The notes under the pieces are model-generated. The model saw only the letters and a list, made by a program, of their open reading frames with translations, was not told where the DNA came from and ran no database searches. This document shows positions 45,950-57,659 of a stretch of 64,000 bases of DNA, piece after piece. This stretch comes from Ligula intestinalis (Eukaryota > Platyhelminthes > Cestoda > Diphyllobothriidea > Diphyllobothriidae), in contig JAYGXS010000004.1 of NCBI GenBank assembly GCA_036362985.1, positions 45,054,078-45,118,077 on the forward strand, read 5' to 3'. How positions within the stretch are numbered: the stretch's first letter is position 1; every line of letters begins with the position of its first letter. The position numbers and the translations under genes were made by a program.

Positions 45950-47600
45950 TGAAGGTGACCAATCAGATATACGTGTGATGAGCAAGTTTGATGGCATCCG
46001 GTGTCGAGGTCGGCTGCATTATATGAAAAGACTGCAAGACGGGCTGTGTATACCTCACACGACCTGGTCAGTCGTCGGATTCCGCTAAAAATAGCATATT
46101 TACCATCAAGGAGAGCAGCATGTGTCCCGTTCCTGCATCGAGTGTTCTCAGGCACGTTTTTGTGGCCTGTGTGATGGTACGGCGTGGTGAGTTGAGATTT
46201 ATGGTGGTTTATCACAATTATTCTCAGCGACACCTTTGATATTGGAATTTCATTCAGTAGTTTGCGCAGATAAAGTGGACTCGATGGGTGTATATTGGCC
46301 CCCTGACACCGCTACATCAATCTCTGCCTGCCGGATTCTAAAGTGACCAATCAGACCTATGAGTGATGAGTGGATGCAATGTCTTCCGGTGCCGAGATCT
46401 GGAGGAAAATCTATAAAAACCGCAAGTCTGTTTTTGTATACCTTGCGTGACCTGGTCAGGCGTCAGTCTGCGCTAAAAGCAGTATGTTCAGCATCAAGCC
46501 AAATGGTGTATGTTCCGTTTCGACATTGTGTGTCCTGCGTTATGTTTTTGTGATGTGTGAGTGGATAGGGCGTTGCAAGGTGAACTCAATGGTGTCTAAT
46601 CACCGTTTTTCACGAAGAAGCTTATGCTTGTGAAATTTCATTAGAAAGTGTCTGTACATGTACATTTTTGGACTCTTGACACTGTTTCGCCCCTCTAAGC
46701 GACCTGGATTACTTATTAACCGTCTAGTCCTATTTGTGATGCAAATGTATGCTAATACTGTTGACGGGTCAGATGTGAATCTACATTTGGGTGGTGTGTG
46801 TGTGTCGTAGTCCTTGTCAGATCAAGAGTCCCTGCCGGAGCCCAAATTGCTTGTAAAGTAATACAGAGCAAAGCTAAGACCTCAACCGGCTTGGGTGCCT
46901 GGTAGGGAAGTGCAGATGAGTAGATGCTGACAGTCATATGGAGAGACACCGCAAGCTGGACAACTGTTGGATGTGGACGGGTCGAGCCGGTGTTGGTACT
47001 GACGGAGGAGCATTATGTAGCCAATGCGTACTTGAGCCAAGGCATAGTCAGTGACCCTCGGTAAATATTGCTCCAAGGCCGCAATCGGAGGTGGACAGCC
47101 GCCCAAAAGGACCGTAGAATGGTAGCTGAGTTTTGCTTCGACAACGGCTCTCTGGTGAAGACACTGGAAGTCATGTCATGATGGCAGAGTTATCAGCGGG
47201 TACATCTGTTCATGGTTTAGGCTGCCGTGGCAGTACAGTGACCGCACACCTCCATATTTGGTGCTGAGACTTTACCTGCGCGGAGTATTTAATCGATTGA
47301 ACGAGCATTGATCCCAATCTAACCAAATAGCCCATCAAGTATGACACCAAAAGTCAGCGCGGGGAATAAACATGCGATTGTTTATGGTTACAAAGTGAAT
47401 TTGACGAGCGCACGTTAGTTTAAAATAAAATTCCATCGGGCCGATACAGTTATATGGAAACAGAGTAAAATTCAAAACGAGATAGCTTTTCTCATACAGC
47501 AGATTCGTGGGGAGAAGAGGTCGATAAGAGGTTTTGGCGGAGTGGGTCTATAGGAACGGAGGGATACAAAGATAACGCAGATGACAACATGCAGCTAAGT
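45950..47600 (+). repeat. Partial repeat unit: two A modules and C, no gene
   Basis: A modules at 45,950-46,315 and 46,330-46,695 share GACCAATCAGA.ATA/CCTATG, GACCTGGTCAG.CGTC and the following order. C starts with GACCTGGATTACTTA (about 46,701), is interrupted by a LINE piece (46,785-47,195), and resumes at TGCCGTGGCAGTACAGTGAC up to GGTCGATAAGAGGTTTTGG near 47,540. The unit breaks off near 47,600 before any gene, so it looks like the start of a further, truncated unit. Confidence 0.65.
46785..47195 (-). pseudogene. R1/Jockey-type LINE 3' end (C-terminal zinc knuckle region)
   Basis: The minus-strand translation contains YLPRVTDYALAQVRIGYIML, HRLDPSTSNSCPACG and then DCQHLLICTSLPGTQ. This is the C-terminal region of LINEs with an RNase H domain: A-Q-[LV]-R-x-G-Y, then H-R-[IL]-D-P-S-x-S-N-S-C-P-x-C-G, D-x-x-H-L-[FL]-x-C. 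A frameshift follows, then PVEVLALL as in the usual NPVEVA-L ending. Downstream on the same strand lies an (AC)n run at the putative 3' tail (46,795-46,808). Only the last part of the element was inserted, into module C. Confidence 0.8.
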
Positions 47601-48488
47601 GACCCCTTTAATCACTTACCATCTTTCCCCCTAATTACTACTGATTGGTTGCTCAAACTCTACTCTCTCTTATATATTGCATTTGCTGGATGATGGATTA
47701 ATCGAAAATGTTTGTTCGCCTAACTTGACTTCCTGAATAGGGAATTACAATAGGAATAAGGTTCAATTCCACACAAACAAGTGAGATCAACCCGTCCAAT
47801 ATATAGAGCTGGAGACTTTTTGAGACGCACAGTGCATTTATTTATGCAATCAAATTATCGGTGTCGTAAAAAGAAACAATGTCAGGCAAGTTTATTACTG
47901 CGTTTTTTGGCAAAATAACATCTAACGAATTCTCGGAACACCATTTTTGAAGTGGTTTTCGCCCCTGTTTTTTTCAAAAACCAAGGGGTTTTACATGTCG
48001 ACGTTCACCTGATACTCGTTTACGTAAGACAAACTTCTCCGTTTTTGGCAGGGATTTATTCAAAACATTTTCTGCTTACCTCAATAACCTTTGATTGTAT
48101 AACGTTCACAAAAATGGGTTTTGATTTGTGATATTGGACGGATTTGAAATACGTTGTTCTTTACTATAACGCTTTCTGAGCCTCAGGACATTTTTGAAAA
48201 AAAGAAATAACCATAACACAATGTACGCTGACCTATCCACTCAAGTTTTAATTGATGAATTTTAAGAGTTAAAACACTTGATTTATATCTTTCAGGTTCT
48301 ATATTTGCAACGTCAGTTAACGATACTTTGATTTTTCCATCGCTGGTGGTGACATGTAGTTCTTTTGTTATGCTGGCATCCTGTTTGACAGCCCACTGAC
48401 ACCGTCTGCTGAAACTGCGTTCCGGTTTTCTGCGTAAGAATTTAACAGCTTTTATTGGTATTCCCCTCTTATGGTTCTAATCAAAACT
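47600..48488. other. Stretch without recognised feature
   Basis: AT-rich sequence between the truncated unit and the assembly gap. No second copy or coding frame seen. Confidence 0.35.
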
Positions 48489-48498
48489 NNNNNNNNNN
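48489..48498. other. Assembly gap (10 N)
   Basis: Ten N in a row. The true size of the gap and continuity across it are unknown, so distances between features on the two sides should be treated with care. Confidence 0.99.
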
Positions 48499-48499
48499 A

Positions 48500-49560
48500 G
48501 GGCTGATTGCGGGCACGCACACGCACACCGTATGGACTGTGCATGCGGATACCCTTATGAGACACGGCGGGGCGAGATATTATAGGCTGAAGGGTGCCAG
48601 CGAATATGAGTCCTGAACACTTCGTCGTGATGTTGACCGAACATTCTTCACGCGTCTATGGTGTGATGTCTGCACAGTCTGGGAAACATGCAGTGCTATT
48701 TTTTGCCGTAGACTGCTAATATTTTTTTGAATTTTCGGTATGTTGACATATTTGCAGATGACTGAAAACTCGCTCGACCGATACATGTGTATGCGAAATT
48801 AATGAGCATGGCAGTAGCAGCCAACATACTCCATGCCAAGCAGATTGAAATTGAATATGACATTGTTGGCGTGACAATAGAAAAGTCCTGATTAGCCGAG
48901 ATGGTACTACGGAGAGGGAACTGCTGCCGCTGTACAAGTGGGATTTATTTGACAACTAGGTCACTTGTGCAAGTTTACTTATGATTTCACCCAAAGCTGT
49001 CACTACTAAAAGCTTATATAGGCTGCCGTATTTAAATAAGTTTGTCATGCGCATATAATTTGATGTCTGCGTAGTTAAGCATTACGATCACAACAATTGC
49101 AGACAGCACACTCAAAGCCAAGCAGGCAGGTTAACCCCTGACCTATGTAATCAGTTGGACCACGTGGTTAACCTAATCTAACCTAAAATTCAGCTTCTAG
49201 ATTAACCCATTTCTACTCTCCTTTTTTGTTTTAAAGTTTTTCCCACCTTATGCTTCCCATTGTGTGTTTTATGTTACTTTCTATACTGATTAAGTCATGC
49301 GGCGATCGACTATGACCTTATTGCAGGGGGATTATATAAATAGGCAAAATCTTATACAATATGAATTTGAGGCTCGGTTCCTTGTGAGAAGGCAAGTATG
49401 TGGGAGGCCAGAATGGTAGGAGTAGTTTACTATGAACAGAAGGAACAGAAACTGGGTAAAAGGGCGTATGCAGTGCGGCCGCTAAAGTGCTGATTCCGAA
49501 GTGGTAAGCGCGTAGGCAGTCATGGCAGTGAGGTGATTTGTGAGTCAGCCTACGAGTGCA
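48500..49560. other. Stretch with one short dispersed repeat, otherwise featureless
   Basis: Positions 49,130-49,200 match 8,530-8,600 in reverse complement (GACCTATGTAA..., GGTTAACCTAA). No gene was recognised. The right part may be the unrecognised 5' side of the following LINE. Confidence 0.4.
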
Positions 49561-49589
49561 AGCGTGTTAGTGACCGCAGCGAGAGGCAA

Positions 49590-50666
49590 ACTTTCGCGGC
49601 ACCTGCGACTGGCTGTCCTAAAGGAAAATCGAGGCTTGCGATTACATGACCTCATAAAGGTGTTCGAGGAAATCTGCTGAAGTGGATTCAAAGCTTCTTA
49701 CTTGGTCGCTCTCAAACTGTCCATATTGGTGACCAGCAGTCGGCAGACGTTGCAGTCGAGAGCGGTGTCCCCCAAGGCTCTGTCCTTGGCCCTATACTGT
49801 TCATTATATACGTCAATGACTCCGTCCGTGAACTGGACTGCGATGTGGCTATGTTTGCCGATGACATTAAGATTTGGAACGTCATCAGAAATTCAGCTGA
49901 CGAAGAACATTCGCAGCTAAACCTAAACCGTCTTCAAACTTGGTTTAAAGACTGGCTTTTGCCGTTTAACGAGAACAAATGCAGTATCCTACGAGTTGGC
50001 CGACCCAGCTCTCAGAACCCCATGGTTAACAGCCTAAATGGCATCCAACTGCAAGAAGACGACGCGCAGAAAGATTTGGGAGTATGGATCTCTACGTCTC
50101 TTAAGCCCTCGCTGCACTGTGCAAAAGTAGCCAAGTCTGCGATGTCCGTCCTCTATCTTGTCAAAAGGGCTTTCTATGCCTTCGATAAAGACTGCTTTGC
50201 TAAGGTCTTTGGAACATTTGTGCGGCCGAAGTTGGAGTTCGCAATGCAAGCATGGAAACCCTGGACCGCGAAAGACCTAAATTCCCTCGAAAAGGTCCAA
50301 AGGCGCACGACCAAACTGGTTACCGGTCAGAGCTTTTTACCCTACGAAAGACGTTTAGCTAATCTCGATCTATTTCCGTTAAGTTACAGACAGCTACGTG
50401 GCGATCTGATACAAAAATTTCGTATAATGCGCGGGCAGGACTGCTGTCTTCTACCTGGCGACTTCTTCGAGTTAGCAACAACGACCAACTTAAGAGGGCA
50501 TCTCTTCAAACTACGCATAACAGGGGCCAGACTAGACACACGCAAGTTCTTCTTTGGTAATAGAGTAGTTGAAGCTTGGAATGCACTCCCCGAGGATATT
50601 TTTATGTCCCCATCTGTGGATGCATTCAAGCGAAATTTAGATTTTCATACCCGAAATGCCCACTAA
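49590..50666 (+). pseudogene. CR1/Jockey-type LINE reverse transcriptase, 5'-truncated
   Basis: From GVRGNLLKWIQSF (49,659) the plus strand is open for about 335 codons to the stop at 50,666; a frame break lies just upstream. It shows palm motif B' as ESGVPQGSVLGPILFIIY, the catalytic MFADDIKIW at about 49,850, the thumb (NENKCSILRVG, DLGVWIS, VRPKLEFAMQAWKP), and the C-terminal EKVQRRTTKLVTGQ, RRLANLDLFPLSYRQLRGDL and VVEAWNALPEDI. This is the reverse transcriptase of a non-LTR element of the CR1/Jockey group, without an RNase H domain. Endonuclease and the first RT motifs are missing, as is usual for 5'-truncated insertions. The preserved frame suggests a fairly young copy. Confidence 0.9.
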
Positions 50667-50709
50667 AATTGGATATGGCGAGAATGAAATTATATATATA
50701 TGTATATAA

Positions 50710-50740
50710 ACATATTACTCACTGATTTTCAGTAATATGT
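50710..50740 (+). other. 3' UTR stem-loop of the LINE
   Basis: ACATATTAC (50,710-50,718) and GTAATATGT (50,732-50,740) are perfect reverse complements around a 13-base loop. An equivalent stem with one mismatch and one G-U pair lies at 51,002-51,032 after the second LINE copy. An (AT)n run precedes it. Confidence 0.65.
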
Positions 50741-50789
50741 TAGTTAAGAACTAACAAGGATTGCAAGCTTCGAGTCCACCAAACGTTGT

Positions 50790-51045
50790 GATCCGAGGCT
50801 ACGTGGATTTGTAAAACTTTTCCCAATTCAGGCCTGGAATGCTCTGCCCGCGGACATTGTTATGTCGCCATCTGAGCACACGTCAGACGCATCTGTAGGC
50901 ATGTTTAGGACACTATAAAGTTAGAACAAATAGCCACTGAGCCCCCGAAAATAAACTGCCAGTTGCCGAATGCAAATTGTGGAATAATCACATTATAAAA
51001 AACATACTACTCGCTAATTTTCAGTGATATGTTTGTTTAGAAAAC
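50790..51045 (+). pseudogene. Second LINE 3' end of the same family
   Basis: The frame from 50,799 reads LRGFVKLFPIQAWNALPADI then VMSPSEH and stops at 50,918. It matches the last 30 codons of the preceding LINE (VVEAWNALPEDIFMSPSVD). The 3' UTR with its stem-loop is also shared. Only the last ~250 bp of this copy are present. Confidence 0.8.
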
Positions 51046-51049
51046 TACC

Positions 51050-51825
51050 GATTATATTTCTTCTGTCAATTAGCAGGCAGACTCGTTAAACCAACAAGGG
51101 TGCACGATGGGCGCATCGCCGACACTCGATGAGGTTCGCGTGACCTCCGCAACCTTCTCTTCGTGGGACCCTTGGTATTATGGCGAAAACCGCGATGGAC
51201 TCTCCCTGACATGCTTCAAACACTCTTAGCACAGGCCATCCGCTTCGAATATACTCTGCACCCCCCCCCCTCCCCCAGGCGACAGTTTTTCTCCTTAAAT
51301 CTCTCATATGGCATTCAAACGCCTAGACTTCTGAACAATGCCTAAGGAGTTTTTTCACTGTCGGCCCTCAAATTTTTGGCAACGCCACTGATCTGAAATG
51401 TTCTACAGATCAAATGCATTGAAAAAACTGTACCAATAGGGAGTTCAAAGGTATTTACCTATATTTCCCTCAATAAAACCTGACCTGACCTGACCTGGGG
51501 TTTAGCCGGACGTAAAGTCACTACAAACTTGTTGTTTTACCTCAGTTTATTCTGCATGAATTCAACTGTTGAATTCTCGCATCAGTTTCTAATAGTATAA
51601 GAAGCATATAGCAGCTGACGAGCAGTCACGAAATTTCTGGATATTTCATAAATTCTCTAGCACTTACACGCCCTAAAAGTCCAGAGTTACGATTTGGTAC
51701 CACGAAGAGTAGGTACGTTGTGCTGTGAAATTTGGGTTAATTGACCGATTGGGTCACATGTACAGGTCAACTTACGATTTCGTCACAAGTTTAATGGCCA
51801 TACCCTAGTGAGACCACCTTCTCTA
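51050..51825. other. Stretch with C-rich tract and a CTGAC tandem run
   Basis: A run of ten C followed by T and five C lies at 51,261-51,276. AATAAAACCTGACCTGACCTGACCTG at about 51,473-51,498 (written here only as AATAAAA plus four CCTGA units) looks like the 3' terminus of a non-LTR element. No coding part of such an element was recognised in front of it. Confidence 0.45.
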
Positions 51826-54540
51826 TCGATTAGACAGTCCAAAGACCCTTCGGTGTTAAAGGAACTCAATGGATTCCTGAAGTTTGACACCAGGCTTGCT
51901 GAGGCAAACGTGACAGCCAAATTCCTATCAGGGTGTATGGACCAGGGTGAATATCCGAGACAGTACTGAAAAACTCTACGAAGAAATCATATCGCTGTTT
52001 CGTCGGCATCGCTAAAAAGGCATGCGGAGAGTTACCTTGAGACGATTAACGCGGGAATATTGGAACTCCAGCGGAACCTGGCTCAGAGGGCAGCGGTCCT
52101 AGACCGTCTTGAAACTCTCGAGAGAGTGGCGTTTGAAGAATATGTGCAAACAATAAGGAACAAAAGAATCGAAGCCAGGTGGAACAAACTCCTTCGAAGT
52201 GTCCAACCATTAAAAGCGCCAACAACCCTCCCAAGCGATCCGGAGCGGTACGTGCATAACTATTCTTCAATGCGTCTTGACAAAACTCTCTTAGAGGTAC
52301 TATCTCTAGGCCCTAAGTTCTGCATGACGGGAAAAAGGCCGAGGCAGCTAGAGTTAGAAACCGCAGTTGAGAGCCGCTTTAGCCAGACTGCTGACCTAAA
52401 ATCTACCAAGCCTAGCGAAGTTGATTATCTCAAGTCGACGCTGGTGAACTGCTGCCAGCAGTATTTGAGAAAGGTCCCAACGAACAAAGGCCCCTTAACA
52501 AAGGCTCATCTGGATAGCCTTAGAGAACTCCGAAGAAACAAATTCATCTTGCTGACAAGACCAGACAAAGGGTCCGGAATAGTACTGATGAATACGAATG
52601 ATTATGTTACGAAACTAGAAACCATCCTGGCAGATCGTGCGAAGTTTACGAAATCAGATAAGGATAAGGATCGTACGGAGGCCGTCAAGGGTCAATTAAC
52701 TGCAATTCTCAAAGACCTTCACAAGGAAGGTCTTTTGTCTGACAAAGAGCATGAACGACTGAGACCTGTAGGCACGACAGTACCCAGAATGTATGGCCTG
52801 CCGAAAATCCACAAACAGGGGTTACCCTTGCGTCATATCTTGGATATGAGGAACTCCTGTTATCACGCCATTGCCAAATGGCTGGTAGAAAAGCTGAAAC
52901 CACTTGGCAGTGACCTATATCCTCGAAGCTTGAAAGACACGTTTGAGTTTGTTGAGGCTATAAAGGATATGAATGTTGGGGAAGGTAAGATGCTCTCATT
53001 GGATGTATTGTCACTTTTTACCAACGTACCCGTGGTGGAAACCATTGACTACCTCTGTGGCGTGATTAGGGACACGAACTACCGGATAGGTATACCCGTG
53101 AAAACCCTGAAAGAACTTCTTACGAGATGCACGCAAAATGTGCAATTTCTCTGCAATGGTAGATTTTACAGACAGATAGATGGTGTGGCAATGGGCTCAC
53201 CACTTGACTCGTTTCTCGCAAATGTCTTTATGGCAAGATCGAGAAAACGTGTCTAAGGGACACTATCAATGACCTTGCGTTTTATGGTCAACATGTTGAT
53301 GACATCTTTTGCTTGACCGACTATAACGCGGACACTGACGCTCTGGTCGCGAAGTTAAACAACATGCACCCATCTCTCAAATTTACTGCAGAGACGGAGG
53401 AAAACGATGAAATTTCGTTTCTTGATGTCCTTCTGCGAAGGCAAGATGATGGATCGATCCTGCATAGAGTCTTTCGTAAGAAAACCTGGACGGGACAATG
53501 CACCAACTTTCCCAGTTTTGTCCCCCTAAACACAAAATGAAATCTAGTCCAGGGATAGCAGCTAGAGTAGGAAAGATCTGTTCTCCCGAAACTGTGGAAG
53601 CAGAGCTACAACAGCTGCAGCAGATACTTATCGAAAATGGATACACGGAGAGGTTCATCCTCAGGAATATTTGCGAGCGAGCCAAAAAGCTTGATACCTT
53701 AACAGCAGAAAAGACAGACGTTTTCATTAGACTGCCTTTCTCAGGCGATGCAGCCAACGAGCTGGTCAGACAGCGTCTAAGAACCGCAATCGCTAGCGCT
53801 TTCCCCGTGGCGAACTTACGGGTGTTCTTCACGAACTCGCCCCTCCTACGTTTAGGAGGAAAAGACCGACTCCCGTTGAAGGCCACATCCATGCGTATTT
53901 ACTCTTTCACTTGCTCCTGTGGAGCAAGATACATAGGCCGAACAACGAGGCGCCTGGAAAAGAGTATGCGTGAGCATATACCGACCTGGTTAAGTAAAGG
54001 TGAAACTAGATTGATTTTGGGTTCTATTCTCGCACATCTCGTCGATGTGAATCATCGAGTCGATACTAACAAAGCCTTTCAGGTTGTCTACCGGACACCA
54101 GCCAACTTTTCTAAGGGCCAATGCCAACGGGTGCTTGCAACAGCCGAAGTAGTAGCCATACGGCTAGAGAATCCGGTGCTGTGTTGTCAGAAGAAACTGA
54201 CAGAAGCCCTTTCACTTCCGTGGCCGACCCCGACGCCAGATGACGATCGCACTTTGCCCCCATACCCCAGTGACAGTCGTTCGCTTTGCACAAATAGCAG
54301 CAATCATCCCCCATGCGTATGCCCTCTCATCAACCCCACAACATAACCCAATTACCTCTCCTCCCCTCCCCGGACGCACAAACCTCTACACGCCAACCTC
54401 GCCATGCGGGCGACACGTAAATAATGAACTGTAATTAGACTACACTATTTAACCCAGTCCATCTGTATAGTTTTAATTACCCTGCAAATGTTCTGGCTTG
54501 ACGATGATTTGCTGAAAACATATGTTTGCCAATTTTGACT
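51826..54540 (+). pseudogene. Penelope-like element (family 2), nearly full length, RT plus GIY-YIG
   Basis: The coding part begins near 51,838 (RQSKDPSVLKELN) with one stop (TGA for Trp) at about 51,967. It runs open from 52,060 to 53,256, then changes frame near 53,232 and again near 53,540, ending at TAA 54,346. In order: N-terminal domain, RT fingers (RPDKGSGIVLMNTNDYV, RMYGLPKIHKQGLPLRHI), palm (MLSLDVLSLFTNVPV, RQIDGVAMGSPL), catalytic FYGQHVDDIFC at about 53,282-53,314, DEISFLDVLLRR, linker, and the GIY-YIG endonuclease IYSFTCSCGARYIGRTTRRL with MREH. The His before VDD replaces the usual Tyr. The 3' UTR continues to about 54,540. Remnants at 3.3-4.6 and 9.3-10.2 kb belong to this family. 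Confidence 0.92.
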
Positions 54541-54542
54541 TC

Positions 54543-56240
54543 TCATATAAAACAACAAGCTCTCTTGTTAATCCCCGTGACGCATTTTGGCCAGCAGTGG
54601 GAAAATGGCACGAGACAAAATACTCCTAATACGCGAAAAACTGCATACTTATGGTTTTGTCGATCAGCAATATTCAGGTTTTCCTGCTCATGTGCTAACA
54701 GCTGGACATGTAACTTTGCCATGGCCTGTAATCCTGCAAACAAACCAGCGAGAAATTCAGGTATTCCTTGACAACCTTGTGACTCTACCTCTAAGAATTT
54801 AAAATGAAACAATTCGACTCAGTCCCATGTACCACGTGGAAAAGCTCACTTAAAACTGAATAATTAACTGATAGTCTAAATTGCTTCTGCATCCTGTATT
54901 TGTATTTCTGACAGGCAAATTTGCTCACCGAGAGAGGGTAATACGGAAACTGGGACATCAACTGTCGCTGTCACAGCTGTTCACATTTTTGCAGACTTCT
55001 GTTCTATGACATCGTTTAGTACTTTCTATTCTAGTAACAGTGAATTCAGCCATTTTTTGCTGAAAAGTTTGAATAACACTTTCAGTATAAAGTGCAGCCC
55101 TCGCTCTCTCTTCAACTTTCTCTGGCCTAACCTTTAACTCGCATCCTGCTGCTCATAGAACAGAGACCCTCGTTGCTCGTCGTCAATGTCAGAAGTCGGT
55201 ATTTTCTTTTCTGATCAAGTCTTTCATTTTCGTATTTTTTAGCGGAATCCAAAGGTCACTTACACACATCTTCGAATTCTGCTTGCGTCAAATTTATTTG
55301 CAATCAGTACTTCACATCCCACCATTTTTAAATGGGAACTCACCTAAGTATTCATATTAAGTGGGCACTTTGTGGAAGAGCGCGTATTAAACAAAATAAG
55401 AGAGCGAAAGTCAATATCAGTGAAACGTTGCTTCCTAATTTGGTTATTTGGAAAAAGGAAGTACGTAAAGGTCCTTCAATTCTTCCATAAACGGGAGTCG
55501 TATTCAGCTAGAAAGCTGATAGGTTGAGTTAAAAGTCAATTGTGAAGATGCAACATCCGGACCTTCCAGGATTTTAGAATGGGGCCCAACGATAAGCATT
55601 CTTTTAATCAAATTTTCGCCGCAAACTGCATCTCAATAATCGAGTGAGCAGTGTAATTAGGCGAAGCAATGTCGACTCTCATTCTTTAAGAAGGACTCAG
55701 TACACGCATTATGTAGCTGAATATCTCTGTTGAGCTGACGCATTTGTATGAAAGGCGTTTTTTACACGAAAGTATTTCAGAAAATTTACAGCATTTTTCC
55801 CCAAAGAATTTAAGGATCTTACAAACAAAATATAATACAAAAAGTATGTTATTGTAATTCCAATGGGTCCCGTTTGTTCGCGTTGTCAGAAAACTTTACG
55901 CGGAAGCATTCACCACCTCTTTTGTGAATAATGTTTGCTAATGAGGAATTTTGTGGATAATCTAAAGTGGGACTACAGAATGCGCATAAATTGCAGCCAA
56001 CTGAAGTGAGCGTTTTCCAATTAACAAAAGAAGCACGCTTACCTGAGGAGTATGTTTATAAATCGAAAATAAACGTTAGCCTTTTAACAAATATAAGGAT
56101 GTGTCGGTCGTATTGTTCGATATAAGATAAATATATAATATGTAATATTTTATTGATATACTCATAGTCTTATTTTTCACTTAAGCGTACTGGAACCTAA
56201 AACACTCCTTTGTGTTTTACACAATTTGTTCGTGTTACTG
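54543..56240 (-). repeat. Module X of U4, with a longer open frame
   Basis: Inverted copy of 34,950-36,665. The minus strand at 54,812-54,543 is open for 89 codons: FKFLEVESQGCQGIPEF, LQAMAKLHVQLLAHEQENLN. Upstream lies EKVEERARAALYTESVIQTF at about 55,105. These look like amphipathic helices. The family is not recognised; a retroelement or transposon N-terminal domain is one possibility. The counterpart in U2 has stops. Confidence 0.5.
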
Positions 56241-57650
56241 AAATCAGCTTTGTTAAATTTCATTTTCTAAATTGGCATGTGCCTTCAAAGCAAAAGAAGA
56301 TATTTCGGATTGTCCCCAAGGACGGCGTTAACAAACGCGAGCGTGTGCACCCAGTCATGCGCCTCTTGCAGATGATAACTACCTTGGATGGTTATTGCCC
56401 GATAATATTTCGCCTGTGTGTGTGACTGTGGACACAGAGTGCAACCAAGTTGCACTTTCTTCAGTGAAACAAAGACTCCACCCGAAATGCGTGAACGTTA
56501 ATTTAGGAGAACCGATAGTAAACATTGTTCGCCTATTGCAGGGTGTGCCAACTAGGACTAATTAAGCACACCCCTTAGGAGACTGCTCGCTACAAATTCA
56601 ATGTGGTATAACCAGTTTTCGAAATTTATTTGAATAATATTTGAGTAGCAGTAAGCTCTATGTGGCCGAATATCTAAACAGCACTACGATGGAAGATTGT
56701 AAGTCAAATAGCCTACCATTTAGGCTGAGCCGCAACGCCCTAAGGTGATCGCCAACCCCGTTATATGCTTTAAGTACGTGCATTTTAGCGCCCGCTTTCA
56801 GAAAGTTTCATGGTTGACCAAATTATCTGCACATTTTCTGCTATTCAGTCTGTGACTGCCTGGGTGGGCTCTCGCTGCGAACCCAAGGTAAAACAGGACA
56901 AGCATACCCCCTAGTTTGATCGGTCAGCGCAACTGTATTATAGTTAATATTCTAGATAACAACCCAGTAGACAATTTTTTCTGCAATAGCCTGTGCATTG
57001 TTTGTGATTAATTATGGCAAGACGGGAAATTCTGGTTACACTCACATCCATAAACATCAGTTGGCAGCCAAGAGGCGTGACTGAATTTCCAAAACGGGCC
57101 ATGCATACACTTGATACAGGGCACACCGTCTTGGACAAAACTCGCATCATCACAGTCTGACTCTCCAAAAAGGCCAATACTTCCTTGAAGCCACGCCCTC
57201 CGATGACTCTTGCATTAAATGGCACATTTTATTTTGATTTTGTATACACAAATCCGAGGCAGAATGGACGAGGTAGGAACCGAAATGCACAAGGGAGACT
57301 GGAATGACCATTTTGGGCTTATTGGCCGTCATCATTCATCCATAGCCACTATGCAAAAGGTATTTTATCCTTTTTAAATTGCCTCTCAGTCAGCTAACAT
57401 GAAAAGTGGTTTGAGTATAGGAATATTGACCCACGTGCGTGCGTTAAAGTGAGGGGGTCAGGGTTCGAACATAGGAGTAAGTAGCCTTCACGTAATTTAG
57501 CGCATAGTTACCAGTAGTACGGAAATGTCCGCACTCCTTTGTCGGATCTAAGAATGCTTGTCTCCCCTAGAAATACGAGAAACTAACCTGCACTAGAGCG
57601 GACTCAATGGGAAGGTAAGTGTACTATGTCAATCGCAAAATGATAGGGTC
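56240..57650 (-). repeat. Module B of U4 with PLE family 3 endonuclease remnant on plus
   Basis: Inverted copy of the B modules in U1 and U2. On plus, 56,950-57,240, the translation reads VDNFFCNSLCIVCD, a shifted NYGKTGNSGYTHIHKHQLAA and KRRD followed by a stop, then later SDDSCIK, the GIY-YIG domain in decay. As in the other units the endonuclease faces the opposite way to the metallothionein-like gene. Confidence 0.65.
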
Positions 57651-57659
57651 TTCGGTGAA

